Assembly (NCBI GenBank): GCA_036898135.1
Contig: CM072514.1
Coordinates: 80,047,454-80,111,453 of the forward strand
Source of the DNA: Oncomelania hupensis
Lineage: Eukaryota > Mollusca > Gastropoda > Littorinimorpha > Pomatiopsidae
Reading direction: 5' to 3'
DNA length: 64,000 nucleotides
The notes under the pieces are model-generated. The model was not told where the DNA came from and searched no databases. It saw only the letters and a list, made by a program, of their open reading frames with translations. A program made the position numbers and the translations under genes. Below are positions 60,515 through 64,000 of the stretch, one piece after another. Each line of letters opens with the position of its first letter. Positions within the stretch are counted from its first letter, which is position 1.

Positions 60515-61545
60515 GTGCAAACAATGAAGCAATCGCTAGTAACCTTGACTACTTTAGTACAGTCAGCTTAGGCTAAGATCAGCAACAACAACAAAAAACA
60601 ACACTTTGTACACTCCTAAATATTTGTTCTCATGTCTGGAAAAGCAACAGATACACTCTCGACACAATTAAATAGAGCCTTAATAAGTAAGCAAGGAATA
60701 TAATATGCCTCTATCACCCAGATAATTAAATGAACGCCTAATAAGCCGGTTTGTACTCAACAGGCAGTCTTGATGTAACGGAGTGTTAGAGATATATCAC
60801 GCATAGGCTGTGTGTAGGGGTAGGCGAAGCCTTGAGGGTTGCTGAGGACAGAAACAGATAGGAGTACGCTGGTTAAATGATCTGTGGTGCCCTAACGACT
60901 TCCGAGTTACGGGATAGGATAGGATAGGCGTAGGCTCTCAACAGCCCGTTGACACCCAAATGGGGTCAGCGTCGCTTTTGGGCTCACTGCCTGTATAAGC
61001 TTAGTAGCAGCCATATAGCAGTGGCAAAAGATCTACTCCCCCCACCAGTGTTGTAAAACCAGCCACCAGACGGGTTGAAGCAGTGACCAAGGTGAACAGG
61101 GTTAAGAGCAGATTTAGATGGATGGATGATCTGGAGCTACCTATAAGGATGTACTTCCAATGCAAAGCGAGCTTAATACAACATAATACTGTTACTGGAA
61201 GTCAACATGATTGTGTGCCATGACAGGGAGTACGTAGGGAGTCTCGCCAAGAGAAAAGACAAACGGAGTTAACAAAAACATGGACAAATCCTTAATGGAT
61301 GCGAACTTGCCAGTGGTACTGAAGGAATGCTAGGAAAGATCTATCAGCCCTTTTTGTGGTTTTTAACGGAGTGATTATCCCACGCATACATCAGCAATGA
61401 AAACCACACTGTGTTGTAGGGTTCCCACCTGATGCTGAAGCTGAGGAACCAGCCAAACCAGGACAGCATGCTGCAGCTGTACGGTACAGTGGCTCTACCT
61501 GACCGCATCGCCAACAACAATGTCTACCCCTCCACACAGGTAGGA

Positions 61546-61590
<45 letters not shown>

Positions 61591-64000
61591 CCTCCTCCTC
61601 ACAGCCACCATCACCAATATCAGCATAAATATTGTCGTTGATATTTCTTAGTTTTATTGTAATTATTGATTATTAATAATTGTGTACGACATACCTGCTT
61701 CCACCCACCGTAGTTGTATAGTGTGAAGCATTTTTCTGCAAACTATCCCAGGTGTGCCAAACGGAGACTCACAGCAGCCCAGGTGTGTCTAACGGACAGA
61801 AACAGGGGAATCAGGTCAGCCAGCTGAAACTCAACATCCCCCCAGGTCCTCACTGCCAGAACAACATCACGGTCACCATACCGGTAGGCAGTGCTCCACA
61901 ACCCATCACCAGTGCACAGCTCAATGTGGTAAGTATTTGTTTTGTGTATGGGCTCTATTGGTCCGCAAAGCACAGGGTGTCTGATGCAAAAGGCCTTCAC
62001 AATATCGGGTTTCATAGTCTTTAATACAAAATCAGTGTAAATAATGTCTTTGTGTGTCATGGTAATGTTGTGGTCCTAGCCTACTACTGCATCAAGGATG
62101 CTTCTCTGAGAGACAAATGTTATCGCCATTCATCAATATCGTCCTCGGTATCTCAGCCTCTTTTTGAACATGCCTTTATTTTGTTGAATGCAGTAAGGAC
62201 TGATTTAAAATTTCAAATCAATAATGTTTTTTCTATATTGTCTGAATGTGCTAAGTAGGTTGTGTTTGTGATTCATCTACTCCCACATCTTGGCGGTGCC
62301 GGGGGTTTCGGTATAAATAGTATCCCCACTTTCTTGAAATTTAATGCTTTCAATTCCCACTGTAACTGTCTTTCTCCTCTGTTCTTTGTCATTCCTACTA
62401 TGTTCTATCAATCTACTTACTATATCTTCTTCTTCGCTAGATCAGTCACCTGCCTTTTTTCTTGAAAACTCTTCCGGGACAAAATTCCTCATTTGTGTGT
62501 GAGGTCTGTTGGATCAGCTTGGAAATATTGGACGCTTTCTGCCAAATGGTCACTGGGGCTTCCTATGATGTTATTATTTGGCAATGTAGGCATTTTATAT
62601 GTATGTGTTAATATTGTATAATGATGTTTGTATTCTATTTTGTTTTTGTAAACGGGGGTTAGATAAATTATATATAGCCTCAGCGTCCCCTGCGTGGGAT
62701 GTCTTTATTGTAAAGTGACCGGCTGGTGGAGTACCTTCAATATTACCTCTAGGGTTGTTTTGGCAGATCTTTTATGCGGATCAGGGGGTGAGTCCTCTTT
62801 CAGCGAAGTTGTGGTCTTGATTTTGTGTGGTCCTGATTCGGCTCTTTGCAGTCCGCCGGACCCTGTAAGCAATGAATAACTAAACAAATTGTGATTCTTC
62901 TGTTCCAGAGAGCCGATGGTCCAGGTGTTCGCCTCCTCCCAAACAACTTGTCCTCATCGCCAAACTATCATGCTCCCTCCGTGCAAATGAACATTCCATC
63001 TAGTCATTCAAACAGGTCCAATCAAAACTCCACACATGCCCTTAACATTTCAAGCTCCACCCACACAACCCAATCAAGCTCCACCCACCTCCCACCTCCA
63101 GTGGCTTGCGGCATGGGGTCAGGCCACCACGTGATGGGGGAGGTGTTTCAGCAGGATGGGGAGGAGCGACTGGCCAACCCTGAGAGCGCGCTGAACAGGG
63201 TGGAACCCATGACACAGATCCCTCTCCTTTCTGACTTCAACACCACCCTGGATGGATCTCAGTCCTGCAAGTCCAGGAGTTACGAGTTTTCAGCATCGGT
63301 CAAAGAAGTGATGCAGCTGCAGGGTGGAGCTACGTCAGGGCACAATTACTTTGACACGAGTCACACCCCCATCAAACAGCCTGTGCACACCCACCCCAGC
63401 CTGCCTGTGGAACATGACGAGAGCAATACTAACAACAAAGCCTCGCCAGCAAGCCAGGCTATCCCTGAGGGAGTAAGGCAGTATGACTCACACACCAAGA
63501 TGTGTTTTGTGGAGAGCAGAATTCCCATGTTCCCTGACGATGAGGAAATGCACTCCATCACTGGGGCGAATGGCGTAAATAAATCTCCAGCCACCTCGCC
63601 CCCTCCCAACACTCATCGCCCAACCAACTCCTCCGCCCTCCACTCAGACTACGTCCCGCACGACATGATGATCCAGTTCTGCAACAGCAACACGCGCAGT
63701 CCGCCCCTGCGTGGAGCAGGACCAAACTCCACACAGGCACCAGAGCCGTGTCGTACTGGACAGCTCGGTCATTTCAAGACGTCAACGTCGGCAGCGTGCA
63801 TCTGCTCTCCCAGCCATAGTGACCACATAAGCTACGTCCCTCACTCCTTCATCGCCCAGCAGGCAGCCCGGCAAGCGGAACGAATGCACCGCTCTTCCTC
63901 TGAACCGCTGCTGGACAGGATGATGGCGGAGGACGAGGAAGGCGACTACGATGAGGACGAAGGGATGGAGGTGGGAAACAGGATGTGGGAGGAAGGGTCC
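60321..64000 (+). CDS. Second copy of the Death-SH2 gene: exons 3 to 6 (partial)
   Basis: Exons 60321-60514, 61420-61539, 61752-61928 and 62909-64000 (cut by the window end) match exons 3-6 of the first copy with intact frames and splice sites. By-eye differences in coding DNA are few: several silent changes, three replacements in exon 6 (Gly to Ser, Lys to Gln, Lys to Arg) and one added Asn codon in exon 4. No Death-domain exon is visible upstream, where the sequence runs into 500 N. This is either the other haplotype of the same gene or a partial tandem duplicate. Nothing in the visible part is broken. Confidence 0.8.
60825..60930 (+). mobile_element. LINE 3' end fragment, copy 2
   Basis: Counterpart of 30290-30410 with a shorter GGATA tail. 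Confidence 0.85.
61420..61539 (+). CDS. Copy 2, exon 4 (one extra codon)
   Basis: 120 nt against 117 in copy 1. The IANNVYP segment becomes IANNNVYP through a 3-nt in-frame insertion. The other changes are synonymous (TTG/CTG, GGC/GGT, CGT/CGC). Confidence 0.8.
61548..61600. repeat. (CAT)n(CCT)n microsatellite in copy 2 intron 4
   Basis: About 14 CAT units then CCT. Copy 1 has only a few units at 31025-31050. Confidence 0.9.
61752..61928 (+). CDS. Copy 2, exon 5
   Basis: 177 nt with the same splice sites as 31201-31377 and one silent CTA/CTG change. Confidence 0.8.
62285..62884 (+). mobile_element. 704-bp family, 5'-truncated, copy 2
   Basis: Counterpart of 31612-32212. Confidence 0.85.
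62909..64000 (+). CDS. Copy 2, exon 6 (truncated by window end)
   Basis: The first 364 codons of the long linker exon, open to the window edge. It keeps the tyrosines matching Y430, Y531, Y592 and Y630 and the RSSSEP motif. Confidence 0.82.

Larger units (their letters stand above)
51501..64000 (+). repeat. 12.5-kb duplicated block, copy 2
   Basis: Same order and orientation as 20692-33329, with scattered substitutions and microsatellite length changes. It has about 680 bp (54536-55222) and about 118 bp (near 62010-62125) that are absent from copy 1. It starts at the N gap and runs off the window. Confidence 0.95.

Overview
The window is nuclear DNA from an animal, not a bacterium or virus. 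Coding blocks are short, bounded by GT/AG splice sites and separated by long introns. Most of the rest is decayed transposable elements, tRNA- and 5S-like SINEs, long trinucleotide microsatellites and AT-rich DNA. The style of the repeats and the MyD88-class Death domain fit a lophotrochozoan, most likely a mollusc. That assignment is inference; no species can be named from the sequence.

Layout. 1-14.6 kb is repeats: an RNase H remnant of a LINE (1-260), a 33-34 bp minisatellite (3.0-4.4 kb), several SINE families, a gag-like fragment (7.2 kb), a PIF/Harbinger element whose transposase is broken by a one-base frameshift (8.15-10.6 kb), and a palindromic MITE with an 84-bp tandem repeat (11.0-11.7 kb). 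14.69-38.29 kb holds the one convincing host gene, eight phase-compatible plus-strand exons encoding about 1014 residues. 38.3-41.8 kb is probably its long 3' UTR or flank. 41.8-51.0 kb is AT-rich DNA with a few repeats and a TIR-bounded DNA transposon (46011-47059). A run of 500 N (51001-51500) follows. 51501-64000 is then a near-identical second copy of 20692-33329 and contains exons 3 to 6 (partial) of the same gene.

The host gene joins an N-terminal MyD88-like Death domain to a long, disordered, Ser/His/Asn/Pro-rich linker and a C-terminal SH2-like domain. The linker carries a YLNV (Grb2-type) motif, a YVDM (PI3K p85-type) motif, two YVPH motifs and an RSSSEP (14-3-3 type) motif. In the SH2 the phosphotyrosine-binding FLVR arginine is replaced by tryptophan (FIVWR). 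I know of no standard family with this Death-linker-SH2 layout. The natural hypothesis is an innate-immune adaptor that couples Death-domain assemblies to tyrosine-kinase, PI3K and Grb2 signalling.

The two 12.5-kb copies differ by scattered substitutions and by clean TE presence/absence differences with target-site duplications. They are therefore either two haplotypes left in one scaffold (favoured, because of the N gap) or a recent partial tandem duplication. Only read depth or long reads can decide.
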